DNA from: Terebella lapidaria
Taxonomy: Eukaryota; Annelida; Polychaeta; Terebellida; Terebellidae
DNA length: 64,000 bases
Assembly: GCA_949152475.1 (NCBI GenBank)
Contig: OX424563.1
Coordinates: 2,701,001-2,765,000 of the forward strand
Direction: 5' to 3'
How positions within the stretch are numbered: the first letter of the stretch is position 1; each line of letters starts with the position of its first letter. The position numbers and the translations under genes are program-made. Below, piece after piece: positions 24,301 to 32,238 of the stretch. The notes under the pieces were generated by a model, which worked only from the letters and a program-made list of their open reading frames with translations, was not told the DNA's origin and made no database searches.

Positions 24301-27300
24301 TCTGTTTGTTTTGACCATCAAGAAAAATCAGAAATATCATGTTACATGTGACATTAATGTATTCATATAGCTCTGGTTGCTATATAATACATTAAAACTG
24401 TATATATATGGACATGTATATTGTTCTCAACATGTAAGCTGAACATGTTTACAGCCATATTTATAATGTACATTGACTGTCTTTTGGTGCCTTGGTTGGT
24501 TTATGTTGGATTGTTTCTTCTACGCCCCTCCTGTGCCGTCCTAACAACAATGTCGCCATCCCTCCGCGCTGTGGATGAACTGACAGAAATAACCATACAC
24601 CATGCCCTGCTGCCATCTGGCGAGTATAAAAATGGAACAGTTCATTCAGCAGTCGACTGCGAAGCTAAAGGTATCAATAGATGTTTCACTAGTTAGTTAA
24701 TCATGGTGTTGCTACGTGTATCTGTTCAATGTGTGGGATTGTTGTCTTGTAACCACATCAACTTACGGTAATCTCCGATGAACATTCATTTTTGCACTTC
24801 TGTTGCGATTATGTGTCAGTTTGTTTTCACTGTTAAATTGATGAATTTGCAACAACAACAACAATTTATTACAACAAATAATTGCCTTCAGGAATGATCG
24901 CAAGAATGATGGAAATTAATTACTGGTACAAGCTTTTCCCAGTAGTACAGTTTGCCAAATAAATTTTTGTGTGTGTACATATGATACCTAAAACTTATAC
25001 TTACCGTTCTTTGTAACAAACTTATCAAGTATTTTGTTTTCCAATTTCAGAATCTCCATGTGTGTATAAAAATCTCAAGTATTTTCTGATATTGTTTGCA
25101 TGTCAAAATATCATTACCGGTATTTAAAACCTTGCTTGTCGTTTTCAGTGTGGGCGTGTTTTTGCACAGCAATTATTGTGGGGTATAAATTTGCATGAGG
25201 GAGAATTGTCGAATGAATGCTTAGCCATGCATGTATATTGGTAAAATAATGCAAGAGGACTTATTGATTTGGTTTGGAGCATGTGTAAATGATTCTGTGT
25301 TCATAATTGTCATTCACAACTAAAATGTGATGGCCTTGATTGGATAAAAGTACCTTAAATATTGGAATGATAGTGTTACTCAGCATGTTCCTCCTAATCA
25401 ACTTCTGCCAAGGAAACATTACTTACGAGTTACAAAATGGTTGTCTTTCAAACGCCATGGTGGGAAATAGTGAAATGCCAAATTTATATCAAAATATCAA
25501 AATAATAAAGATAAAATGATTTTAAATTTTGAAGATGTAACATATTTTATTTCAAACATCACAAAACTTGCGAACATGATTAATTGAACTAACTTACTAA
25601 GCCAATCATATTATTTGTGGGAGGTACGTAACATTGTTTTAATTTTCGTGTGGCCCAAAATTTAGTGGGGGGGGGGGGGGGGGGGGGCAAAAAACATGTG
25701 ATGGTTTTGTTCCTGATGTAAACAAACCTGCCATTCTCCCCCCCCCCCCCCCCCCCCCAGTCCTACAACCCGCCCACAACGCCGATGATGATGAGGTCCC
25801 CCCCTGGGTGCTGGCCTTCCCTGACGTCTGCTGGAAGCGTGTGCTGTGGGTGATCTCCTTGCCGCTGATTCTAGTGATGTTTATCTCGGTGCCGGACTGT
25901 CGACAGCCGCGGTGGCGACGCTGGTATCTCGTCACGTTCCTGATGTCTATCGTCTGGATCGCTCTCTTCTCGTACATCATGGTTTGGATGATCACTGTCA
26001 CGGGTACGCTTCATCATGAAAAAACTGTCGAATTTCCCTGTTTTGAATGATTTCTGACATATCAACATAGACTATTGAAACATTTCTCACGAAAGGACAA
26101 CGTTGGCCTGACCAAGCATCCAGACAATATCAGAAAGAATCATTGGAGCTATATGCATGATATATTTGATTGAACGTTCGTTGAAAACAAGAATCGTTTC
26201 TCACAAAACATGAAAAATTTCATGAGCCTGACAACAATTTTGAGACCTCACATTTTATTGAAAATGGTCAGGAAATCGGAAAAATATTTATTTTGTTAGG
26301 CCTTATTGAAATCTGACATCTAGTGGAATGCAGTCTCTGGTAGAATATCTGTGTCTGGGTCTGAATAATGGACACAAATGTGGGCTAGCTGCTACAATTT
26401 GTTTTAAATCACAATGTAATGGCTTTTCTTGGTGGAATGGATGGAGGACCAACTGGTTAATTGCGTTATCTTCTACTGCCTGGTTGATGTTTGATTCTTG
26501 ATGAAAGATTTCTAGTCAGAAGATTTCTACTGCCTGGTTGATGTTTGATTCTTGATAAAAGATTCTAGTCAGAAGAATATTCAATTCCCATTGAGTATGA
26601 ATGTGATAGCCATCTTCTGTTGCAGGTTACACATTCCACATCCCAGACACGGTGATGGGTCTAACGTTTATAGCCGCGGGCTCCAGCGTGCCTGACGCAA
26701 TCGCCAGCCTCATCGTCGTCAGGGAAGGTAATAATACCCGGGTACCGACCGGGAGGGCGGCCGTAGTCATGGGGCTGAGGTCAGGATGGGCATGAGATGA
26801 AGGTTATAATAATGAATGCATGTAATAGGAGCATGGTAAGAGAAGATGCCTTATAGTCATAAGACTTGAGTAAATTGCTGGGAAATCATCGCTGTCTGGA
26901 GTCTCATGTTTCTCGTCAGTGGGTGTTGATTGTGAAAGCGAAAATATGTTTCCGGGTCAACACAAGAGGAACCCATTTTGAATGTAAAGTCATAATGATA
27001 AAAAAAGTAAGCCATGCAGTAATAGGTGGGGGGGAGGGCTGGTGCACTTATATGAATATTCTATGATACTCAGTACTGCTGATACACGTGCCGTTAAATC
27101 AAACTACATAATGTATCAGTATGGAAGGCCATCAGAACACATCGCAACATTCTGATGTGTGAGAGTTGAATGATTCCTGAATTTGCTGTAGTACAATGTA
27201 TGTAGTACATGTATTATGTGAACAATCAGTTGAAAAAAAAATTTTTGTTCCGAGTGTATATATAATGTTGGAATTTTGACAGGTCTGGGTGACATGGCTG

Positions 27301-27889
27301 TGTCTAACGCGGTAGGAAGTAACGTTTTTGATATCCTCCTGTGCCTTGGAATGCCCTGGTTTCTTCAGACTACAATAGTCACACCAAATACGCCTATCCA
27401 AGTCTTCAGCGAAGGTATGTCTAGATCTGTTCAGCATTCAATATGTTACGCATGATGAACATTGTCAAGAAATTAATCATGGTAATTGAATGATAGAGAA
27501 AACAAGACTACTCAAAATGTAGAAAGTATCAAAATGTCTCATACTTTTGTCTAGGGACGAACTTCAGTCTTTATTACCTGAGGTATATCCACATGAATGA
27601 TCAACAATAATTATGATCTGTATGTAACAATAATAATAAATGAGATAAGTATTCCCTTGTGATATATTAAATGTACATTTCCCCGACAGGCCTTACGTAC
27701 TCCGCTCTGACTCTACTGTCGACCGTCGTCTTTCTCCTGGTTGCCACACATCTCAACAGGTGGCGCCTCACCAAGGGCTATGGCATTATTCTCATGGTCG
27801 TGTACTTCATCTTCAACATCCTCGCCAGCTTGTACGAACTGAATATCTTTGGTTACGTGCGGGCGCCGACGTGCCCCTCCAACTACTGA
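3769..27889 (+). CDS. SLC24A5: K+-dependent Na+/Ca2+ exchanger (SLC24/NCKX family, SLC24A5-like), 11 coding exons
   Basis: Exons: 3769-4099, 4397-4597, 6211-6311, 22916-23002, 23286-23386, 23597-23811, 24587-24670 (start uncertain), 25761-26003, 26626-26727, 27283-27414, 27690-27889. All junctions are GT-AG and all phases agree, giving about 598 residues. NCKX proteins are membrane antiporters that exchange Na+ against Ca2+ plus K+. The alpha-1 repeat (residues about 185-211, [15 protein letters not shown]) and alpha-2 repeat (about 463-490, [16 protein letters not shown]) are intact. They include E199 and D478, which align with the ion-binding acidic pair of NCKX2. A hydrophobic N-terminal segment (about 54-70), an acidic cytosolic loop (about 300-390) and two clusters of membrane helices fit the family. 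Short loop length, IPDTVMGLT and the wording around SLP...PDC favour the SLC24A5 branch over SLC24A3/4. Orthology needs a tree; the symbol is tentative. Confidence 0.93.
4397..4597 (+). CDS. SLC24A5: NCKX coding exon 2 (extracellular Cys motif, first core helix)
   Basis: The acceptor ends at 4396 (GCTATCGTCCAG) and the donor GTGAGT begins at 4598. It encodes [18 protein letters not shown], matching the NCKX motif N-C-T-x-P-A-x-x-x-F-P before the first core helix. It continues with [25 protein letters not shown] (membrane helix and the CDDYFVP signature). The phase-1 junctions on both sides restore F111 and L178. Confidence 0.9.
4598..6210 (+). other. Intron 2
   Basis: It has no coding feature. 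A C-rich simple stretch lies at 5071-5140 and includes a short duplicated CCCCACGGCACAG phrase. At 5520-5660 there is AT-rich CATA/TATACA-type sequence. Nothing else was recognised. Confidence 0.6.
5071..5140. repeat. C-rich low-complexity tract
   Basis: It is mostly C with a CCCCACGGCACAG duplication and a 12-C run at 5112-5123. It lies inside intron 2. No function is inferred. Confidence 0.7.
6211..6311 (+). CDS. SLC24A5: NCKX coding exon 3 (alpha-1 repeat)
   Basis: The acceptor is TTTTCCTAG ending at 6210 and the donor is AAG|GTAACC at 6312. It encodes [18 protein letters not shown] then [15 protein letters not shown], the signature alpha-1 repeat with the ion-coordinating Glu (E199). Its 3' end and donor are the apparent source of the degraded copies found further into the intron. 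Confidence 0.95.
6298..6510 (+). repeat. Tandem copies of the exon 3 end and its splice donor (proximal block)
   Basis: The real exon end and donor (GTCTTCATCGCCAAG|GTAACCATAGCAA) is followed by degraded copies near 6381-6420 (GTTTTCATTGTCGAGGTAACC) and 6463-6510 (TTTATTTTCCAGGTAACC). Each is followed by CATAGCA..CCAACA, and the first two by ACACCCA and a CAG.A.TACTGG-like stretch. The unit is about 85-90 bp. The ladder continues at 8240-8760, beyond a transposon insertion. Confidence 0.75.
6975..8093. mobile_element. Nested element with 9-bp TSD and internal ~130-bp tandem repeats
   Basis: It is inserted in the right arm of the 6547-8230 element. The 9-bp AATTTTTAG occurs at both 6966-6974 and 8094-8102, and the arm sequence reads continuously once the insert is ignored. 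It begins GTTACCGGACC, ends GTCCGGTAACC...TTGGCCT, and so has an inverted GGTTACCGGAC near each end. It contains a (CGT)n-rich stretch (7017-7060) and an array with TGACCTTGAA/TTCAAGGTCA. Relatives occur at about 30286-32197 and 47351-48871. A 9-bp TSD is Mutator-like, but no transposase is visible. Confidence 0.75.
7380..8040. repeat. Tandem array (about 5 units of 120-140 bp) rich in AGGTCA half-sites
   Basis: Units run GAATCA.TTGTGGACAT, TGATATATGCTGAATATT, TGACCTTGAATTTGACC, TTTGACCTCATTTTCAAGG. Positions are about 7442, 7576, 7694, 7819 and 7958. Each unit holds opposed TGACCT and AGGTCA hexamers. TGACCTTTGACCT at 7753-7765 and TGACCTCTGACCT at 7501-7513 are exact direct repeats spaced by one (DR1 on the other strand). 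TCAAGGTCA at 7519-7527 is an exact extended half-site. No function has been shown. Confidence 0.75.
8240..8760 (+). repeat. Distal block of splice-donor-ladder copies
   Basis: Decayed copies of the exon 3 end/donor phrase lie near 8240-8290 (TTTTTGCCCAGTTAGC..TAGCAACCAACA), 8331-8365 (GAAGTCTTCATTGTCCAG|GTAACAATAGCAAT), 8415-8465 (AAAAGGTAGCCATAGCA) and 8721-8760 (GAGGTCTTGTTGCCAAGGTA..AAGGTAACCAACC). The TIR element at 6547-8230 and a MITE at 8481-8651 are inserted among them. The best distal copies still look like usable donors. Confidence 0.6.
8481..8651. mobile_element. Small AT-rich MITE (~170 bp)
   Basis: The left end AGTGTTTCCATAATTATTC and the inverted right end AGTGTCCGATATTCAATTAG share AGTGT.CC.ATA..ATTCAATYAGTT. 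Internal TTCGAA-containing words repeat in both orientations. No coding capacity and no clear TSD were seen. Confidence 0.5.
8761..9950. other. Intron 3 stretch without recognised feature
   Basis: Ordinary AT-rich intronic DNA. I saw no open frame with recognisable homology and no repeat ends. Confidence 0.5.
9951..12217 (+). repeat. 22-bp minisatellite (~100 copies) with 884-bp higher-order repeat
   Basis: The consensus is AAGTGTAAAGTATCAGAACC plus AT, repeated almost without gaps. Variant units (GTGTCAG, GTATTAG, ATAGGTG, GTATCCG) and one 26-bp unit (CAGACCATAAGACTAGTGTA..) form a pattern that recurs exactly 884 bp later. The 26-bp unit lies at about 10728 and 11612, GTATCCG at 10971 and 11855, and GTATCGG at 10175 and 11059. 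884 equals 39 x 22 + 26, so a 40-unit block (about 10160-11043) was duplicated head to tail. Edge units are more diverged. Confidence 0.95.
12329..12371. repeat. (TTA)n microsatellite
   Basis: About 14 perfect ATT/TTA triplets, 110 bp after the minisatellite ends. Confidence 0.9.
12372..13721. other. Intron 3 stretch without recognised feature
   Basis: No coding or repeat feature was recognised apart from a purine-rich ACAGACAAAC-type simple stretch near 13200-13255. Confidence 0.5.
13722..13741. repeat. Poly-C run (20)
   Basis: An uninterrupted C run about 50 bp before the start of the segmental duplication at 13791. Confidence 0.9.
14892..15357. mobile_element. M element copy 1 (466 bp MITE)
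   Basis: 16-bp TIRs differ at one base. It carries an open frame from ATG 14927 that is shorter than in the other copies because a T run has a different length. See the composite entry. Confidence 0.8.
15717..16184. mobile_element. M element copy 2 (468 bp) with a 107-codon frame
   Basis: It has the same TIRs as copy 1. The frame 15753-16076 (+) encodes a peptide with C-x4-C ([10 protein letters not shown]), a central W (RDSWCFDV) and a later C (KNCIWSLFY). The spacing loosely recalls a THAP zinc finger, but the final Cys-x2-His is not clear and I do not assign it. Nothing indicates translation. Confidence 0.75.
16544..17011. mobile_element. M element copy 3 (468 bp) with a 107-codon frame
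   Basis: Nearly identical to copy 2, with one C-to-T change altering T27 to M in the frame 16580-16903. Its right end abuts TCTA rather than TTAA, marking the outer border of the composite. Confidence 0.75.
18583..20560 (+). repeat. Segmental tandem duplication, copy 2 (uninterrupted)
   Basis: Directly adjoins copy 1 and lacks the hAT-like insertion, so it records the pre-insertion site. I recognise no gene in it. Confidence 0.88.
20561..22915. other. 3' part of intron 3
   Basis: No gene was recognised. It contains a 22-G run (21085-21106), a short (TA)n at about 21835-21850 and a C-rich stretch at about 22394-22445. The last 30 bases are a good polypyrimidine tract for exon 4. Confidence 0.5.
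21085..21106. repeat. Poly-G run (22)
   Basis: An uninterrupted G run in intron 3, unrelated to the G/C pair near exon 8. Confidence 0.9.
22916..23002 (+). CDS. SLC24A5: NCKX coding exon 4
   Basis: Acceptor CCTCCCCTTCAG ends at 22915; donor GTGAGG begins at 23003. Twenty-nine codons encode [19 protein letters not shown] and onward. This matches the family's G-D-(I/V)-G-x-x-x-(I/V)-(L/V)-G-S-A-(V/I)-(F/Y)-N motif that completes the first alpha region. It sits after a 16.6-kb intron. Confidence 0.95.
23286..23386 (+). CDS. SLC24A5: NCKX coding exon 5
   Basis: Acceptor CTTTCAG ends at 23285; donor GTGAGT begins at 23387. It encodes [20 protein letters not shown] and then [12 protein letters not shown], matching the family's W-P-L-x-R-D-x-x-x-Y-T-(I/L)-S stretch and the (I/F)-Y-D-(E/N) end of the next helix. 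Phase 2 gives W274 across the junction. Confidence 0.95.
23597..23811 (+). CDS. SLC24A5: NCKX coding exon 6 (last helix of first cluster, start of cytosolic loop)
   Basis: Acceptor TATTTGCAG ends at 23596; donor GTACAT begins at 23812. It encodes [19 protein letters not shown], a membrane helix as in NCKX5 (YE.x.LL.Y..Y). It then runs into a hydrophilic acidic tail ending in DDEKTDSEE, which begins the large cytosolic loop. Confidence 0.92.
24587..24670 (+). CDS. SLC24A5: NCKX coding exon 7 (cytosolic loop; 5' boundary uncertain)
   Basis: The donor is AAG|GTATCA at 24671. The preferred acceptor is CTGACAG ending at 24586, about 43 nt after a branch-point-like TCCTAAC (24539-24545). It gives 28 loop residues ([16 protein letters not shown] and onward). 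An acceptor ending at 24454 (TTTACAG) also keeps phase. It would however add a hydrophobic stretch of some 35 residues to the loop, which does not suit NCKX topology. This loop is the least conserved part of the family, so homology does not decide. The exon could also be alternatively used, since its phase (1-1) allows skipping. Confidence 0.6.
25667..25758. repeat. G21...C21 mirror pair at the exon 8 acceptor
   Basis: 21 G (25667-25687), a 50-bp spacer and 21 C (25738-25758). The C run is the whole polypyrimidine tract of exon 8, ending two bases before the coding sequence. In RNA the two runs could pair as a 21-bp G-C stem; the G run could alternatively form a quadruplex. Exact run lengths may suffer from sequencing error. 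Confidence 0.85.
25761..26003 (+). CDS. SLC24A5: NCKX coding exon 8 (start of second helix cluster)
   Basis: The acceptor is an unbroken 21-C run followed by AG (25759-25760); the donor GTACGC begins at 26004. It encodes an acidic loop end ([11 protein letters not shown]) and then [37 protein letters not shown] and [12 protein letters not shown]. These match the SLP..-P-D-C-(R/N) and (Y/M)-x-x-V-W-M-(V/I)-T-(I/V) family motifs. Confidence 0.95.
26471..26578 (+). repeat. 54-bp tandem duplication in intron 8
   Basis: TTCTACTGCCTGGTTGATGT and the following bases occur at 26471 and 26525 with only a few differences, about 50 bp before exon 9. It moves no recognised signal. Confidence 0.85.
26626..26727 (+). 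CDS. SLC24A5: NCKX coding exon 9 (alpha-2 repeat)
   Basis: Acceptor TCTGTTGCAG ends at 26625; donor GTAATA begins at 26728. It encodes [18 protein letters not shown] then [15 protein letters not shown], the alpha-2 repeat. D478 aligns with the Asp of NCKX2 needed for Ca2+/K+ transport. IPDTVMGLT is the SLC24A5-type wording. Confidence 0.96.
27283..27414 (+). CDS. SLC24A5: NCKX coding exon 10
   Basis: Acceptor ATTTTGACAG ends at 27282; donor GTATGT begins at 27415. It encodes [20 protein letters not shown] and then [10 protein letters not shown], the highly conserved G-D-M-A-(V/M)-S-N-x-x-G-S-N-V-F-D block of the second alpha region. A less conserved extracellular stretch follows. Confidence 0.96.
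27690..27889 (+). CDS. SLC24A5: NCKX coding exon 11 (last helices and stop)
   Basis: The acceptor CCCCGACAG ends at 27689. It encodes [19 protein letters not shown] then [14 protein letters not shown] and a final helix ending [10 protein letters not shown]. The stop is TGA at 27887-27889. GLTY, H-x-N-x-W-x-L and L-Y-E-L-x-I-x-G are the SLC24A5-like C-terminal landmarks. I did not see a canonical AATAAA within about 1 kb downstream, so the poly(A) site is unknown. Confidence 0.95.
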
Positions 27890-28630
27890 CAGCAACCACG
27901 GAAACTCTGCATTACATAAAGCCGCTCACGATGGTGCCGCACGGGAGGTTTTTATCTCATCTTCCCAGCTCAACTGCAGATGTATATATTTTTTGGCTGT
28001 ACTTAGAGCTTTGAGCTCCCCAACTTTTCACTATTTCATGCGTGGGGCTTGAACTCTCTTCACTCAATCTAGTCATCGGTACGGATATAAGAGGCATTTT
28101 GATTGGACCGCGAGCAGTACATTAGGTACTGTATTCAATAATGTTTCAAGTAATTATATAATCAGTTGTGTTCTGCTTATGTTTTGAAAAATGTGATTTA
28201 CAGTGGAAACATTTGTGTCATTTCGATAAATTACGTAGGTTTTATTGTAATTTTTTGTCAGCATCAGTCATAAACATACTCTGTACATGTACCTTGTCAA
28301 CATGCTTGATAAATTTCTGAGAAAAGTCATCAGTGTATCATGAGTGTACCTGGTCCGGACATACTGATTACATTATTCAAGGCAGTTCTTCCTGTCTATT
28401 TTAATGAGATGTGCCTTGTTGGTATATGTAGGTCTGATTGTGATGCCTCTGAGCGCCTCCACTTTGACTTCCGCACAAATATGGGTGAAATGAACTATTG
28501 CATAGTAAAAAAGGAATATGGCTGGTGCGTTATATTGTCTTTTCATGTCACTTGACTTATATTCGTTGCAAGTAGTGTGATGTGCCATAGTTTGGTTAGT
28601 ATATTGTATCCTGATATCGACAATATTACA
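27890..28630. other. 3' flank / presumed 3' UTR of the exchanger gene
   Basis: Follows the stop codon. I saw no canonical AATAAA and no coding feature, so the transcript end is not defined. Confidence 0.4.
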
Positions 28631-28836
28631 GGGGGGACTGTATGGGATTCGGTTTTCTTGACACTGCAGGACTGTTAGAGCAAAAAGTCACATTACGTTT
28701 TTTACCCAGGATCTCTGCCGAGTCGACCTGGCTGATCTGACCAGGGGCTTGGGTCAAAAATGTAATCTGACGTTTTGTTCTATAAATACAACAGTGCAAC
28801 AGTAATCTTGGAAAACCAAATCCCATCTAGTGCCCC
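28631..28836. mobile_element. MITE (~206 bp) with imperfect inverted arms
   Basis: The left arm GGGGGGACTGTATGGGATTC and the inverted right arm GGGGCACTAGATGGGATTTG continue into GGTTTTC. Further inside, matching words in opposite orientation continue (CACATTACGTTTTTTACCCA and TCAGATTACATTTTTGACCC). It could form a long hairpin. The TSD is not clear. Confidence 0.65.
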
Positions 28837-29027
28837 TTTAAGTGTCTGATAACACTGTGATAATGTGTTTGAGATGTGGTTAAACATTGGCGGAGTGAGA
28901 ACACTTTTATCGGTGATATAAACTCTCTATTATATGTAGGTAATTGATATACACTTGTTTTATATGGGTACCTTGTATGCATATAGCACGATGCATGCAT
29001 GCGTGTTGGTGGATATCTATGTTTTTG

Positions 29028-29085
29028 TCTCACCCCCGGAGGTTGGGCGAGACTTAGGGATCCAAATGTCATGCGGCGGCAGCAA
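29028..29085. repeat. Hairpin-bearing repeat fragment
   Basis: GTCTCACCCCCGGAGG, then TTGGGCGAGAC, forms a stem (GTCTC.CCC / GGG.GAGAC), followed by TTAGGGATCCAAATGTC and a GGCGGCAGCAACG phrase. It looks like the end of a dispersed element. The rest of 28837-30285 shows nothing I recognise. Confidence 0.35.
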
Positions 29086-30589
29086 CGTGTCATTTTGGTT
29101 AAAGTTTTTGATTGAGATTTTTCCTGGATCTGTTTCGTGAAGTCAGTAATGACCGGCCATTTTCCTTGAAGTAAACAAGACAATGACTGATGTAGGGTGA
29201 AATTTAATATTTTTTTTCACTTTTAATTAATTTTGGGTGGCTGAAAATGGCGACATTTCGAGCCGGGTCCCACTTTTTTGTGAAATATTTCAACCTGTTT
29301 AATGATTTTGTTGATGAAAAAATTATGAAAACAAAGGTACAATATCCTCTTCTAATTCCAAATACATGTACATATTTGTTTTATCACTATTTTATTTCTT
29401 TTTGGCCATCTCATATCAAATATGGTAACAACATCAGTTTGGGTCTTATTTGGAAACAAATATAAACTACCTATGGTATTTCTGTGGGAATATAATCACG
29501 AATTATAAAATTACGGTTATGTACATTGCTGGGCTGTTATTTTGGCGTGTCTATTTAAGAGGCAGTGATCTTTATAAATTAAACATGGATTCATAGATAT
29601 GTATTTATACATCTACATGTACACAATTATCTTCTTTACATTCGAGCATATTGTGTGTCAGCTACACTTATTCATGTATTCCAGTCATACAAATTGTATT
29701 AATTCCTCTAGTCAAACTGCTATCCAGCTATGTATTTGACAAATTCTTGACAGATATAATTGTCACACATTTTTCATTTGTGTCTTAATGTGCGGCCACG
29801 GTGGTATGTATGTTATAAGAACATGCTCTAGTCAGGGACTTAAATAATATCAGCCGAGACTCGTGGAACGTGCTTCCGGTGTATATTCCTTTAAATAAAC
29901 ATAAGGAAGTGCTCACTCTGGATATCAATATAGAGTACCGGTAATTGAATAATGCTTGATATTTGAGTATTTGCCATAAATATTTCATGTTTGGATATTA
30001 ATGGTAATGAAGCCACCTGCATGACCCTTATGAACCATACTGGCACAAATAGGTGTTTTGAATGTTTGTCATCTTATAGCATGATTTTTGTGTTCAAAGT
30101 TTGCTCAATTGTCTACGATTGTTCAGTATGTCTGGCTTGTTGATCAGTGTTATACATCTGAAATTTCAAATGTATCTTCTATTATATTATATTTATACAA
30201 CAGGTCGGGATACATGTACATAAAATCACTGTTGGCAATAATAAAAATTATGAAACCGTAAGTTTACACAACTTTCCAGCTTAAGGGCTGATATTCTGAG
30301 CTAGTGTCATTGTTTTTCGTCCATGCGTCCTCCTTCCGGGTTTTTAATTTTTTTTTACTTTTTGCATGAATTTATAAGCTAATTTAACACAATCTAAAGA
30401 TACTTTTCTAAAATCCATATGATAACTTTCTCCTAGACCATTTGAAACATGTATGAAGGTAAGACTCAAAGGCCCAAAATTTGATGATATTGAACAAATT
30501 GGCTAGCCATTGGAGACAGAACACATGTAAATACATCTAGAGCTTAGGTTCCTGATATGGAATAAGCATATAGGAAGTCATATAGTGGA

Positions 30590-31345
30590 TCGTTTGGTGA
30601 CCTTGAAATTGACCTCAGATGACCTTACGTAACAAACCTCAAGGTCAAGTATGAAATCTGTGTATTGGCATGTGCAGGCATCACTTGTATGTGGAGTTTA
30701 GGAATGTACTATGAGCATATAGAACGTCATGTATAGTAGATCTTGGTGACCTTGAACTTGACCTCAAGGTCAAGTTCAACTTGAAATGTCTAAATCCCTC
30801 CACAGAAAAACACTTGTAGATAGTGGTAAGGTTTGTATTATGAGCATACAGGAAGTCCTGTATATCGGATCTTTCGGTCACTTTGAACTTGACCTCCGAT
30901 TACCTTGAGTGGTAAATCTTAAGGTCACGTCTGACTTGAAATATGTAAATTGGCCCCTGCAGACAAAACGCATGTAGATAGTGTTTATAGGTTTGTATAA
31001 TGAGTAATAGGGAATCCTATATTATGTCAGAACTTTTGGCGACCTTGAACTTGACCTCAGATGATCTTGAGTGGTAAATCTCAAGGTCACATATGAAATG
31101 AACTGAATAAATTGGCCTCTGCAGACAAAACACATGTAGATAATGTTTATAGGTTTGTATTATGAGTAATAGGACAGAACTTTCGGTGATCTTGGTGAAT
31201 CTCAAGGTCACATTCGACATGAACTATGTACTTTGGGCTCTCCAGATTCTAGTAGATGGTATGGCTCTATTACGGGCATATAGGGAATCACACATGGTAG
31301 ATCTGCTGGTGACCTTGAATTTGACCTCCGAGTGGCTTCAGTATT
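30590..31345. repeat. Tandem array (~145-bp units) with TGACCTTGA / TCAAGGTCA sites
   Basis: Units begin near 30595, 30745, 30868, 31038, 31180 and 31308 and share GTTTGTATTATGAGCATATA, GGTGACCTTGAACTTGACCT and CAAGGTCA. TGACCTTGA at 30747-30755 is an exact extended nuclear-receptor half-site. A weaker fragment of the same family lies at about 39815-39900. Confidence 0.7.
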
Positions 31346-31460
31346 AAACTCCATAGCATGTTTGACGCAAGTCTACCACCAACCGGTAAGCCACAGTACC
31401 CTTTGTGCTATGTTTATAAATCTGCATTCTACATGTACAAAGATATGCAGCACACCTATA

Positions 31461-32084
31461 AAGCCTAGGTCACATAGGAGTCCCGGCGCCAGTACCGGGA
31501 CAAACTATGGTCGAACCGTGGCCTACCGGGGCCACGCAGTCTTGACGCCTTGGCGAACCTTGATGAACGATGGCGGACCCTGATGGACCGTGGCGCTCTG
31601 GGAGCAAAAAAATATTTTTAAATATGCTTAAAACTGCCTGGATGCGCCGGGGCAAAAGCCTGCACCGTTATGCTCCGGCTTGGCGCTGTATTTGCGACGT
31701 TGTGATGCCGTCAGCATCGTAGTGAGGCCAGGAGCACCATGTTATATTGGCGCTGGGACGTACCGGGAGTGTTTTTTTCACAGTACGGTGCATCCCGGCG
31801 TCGACATGGTGGAGTTACAGAGTAGCCAAGGTGCTCGCCACGGTGCTCGCTGTGGAGCACTGTGACCTGCCAGGAGGTCGCCTGGAAGAAGTCAAACTAT
31901 TGCTGTGGGTAGCCGGGTCCACGCCAGCTCCACGCCGTGGTTCACCGAGGCCGACGGTCTCAAGTCGACCGTCAACATCTTTTTTCTGCGAATGTTGTCT
32001 GGGCAATCCAGGCCCAGTGATTTTCAACACCGTGGGTCGCCGCGGATCGCCGGGAATACGCCGGCTTCTATGTGACCTAGGCTT
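31461..32084. mobile_element. GC-rich MITE with TA target duplication
   Basis: The inverted ends AAGCCTAGGTCACATAG (31461 and, inverted, to 32084) are flanked by TA on both sides. The 624-bp interior is strikingly GC-rich (many CCGG, GGCG and CCGTGG words) within AT-rich surroundings. TA targets suggest a Tc1/mariner-type source. No transposase is present. Confidence 0.8.
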
Positions 32085-32238
32085 TACAGTGACATTGAAG
32101 TTCACAAAGATGACTGTGATTGGTAAATCTCAAGGTCATATCTCACCTGTGGTGCTTGAACCAAAATTGTCCGGTAACCCGTCTTTGACCTTAGGCTAAC
32201 TTTTATCTGTGCATCACCAGTTCACCACCAAACACTTC

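Larger units (their letters stand above)
30286..32197. mobile_element. Relative of the 6975-8093 element, carrying an AGGTCA-type array
   Basis: The right end ATTGTCCGGTAACCCGTCTT..TTAGGCT matches the right end of the 6975-8093 element. The left end is less certain (a TCCATGCGTCC phrase near 30322). In between, about six units of ~145 bp carry TTGACCTCAGATGACCTT, GACCTTGAACTTGACCTC and CTCAAGGTCA. A GC-rich MITE (31461-32084) is inserted in it. Boundaries are approximate on the left. Confidence 0.6.

Noticed and set aside
24455-24586. The longer version of exchanger exon 7
   Set aside because: It keeps phase but adds a strongly hydrophobic stretch to a loop that is cytosolic in all NCKX proteins, and its acceptor has a poor pyrimidine tract. 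Not the preferred model.
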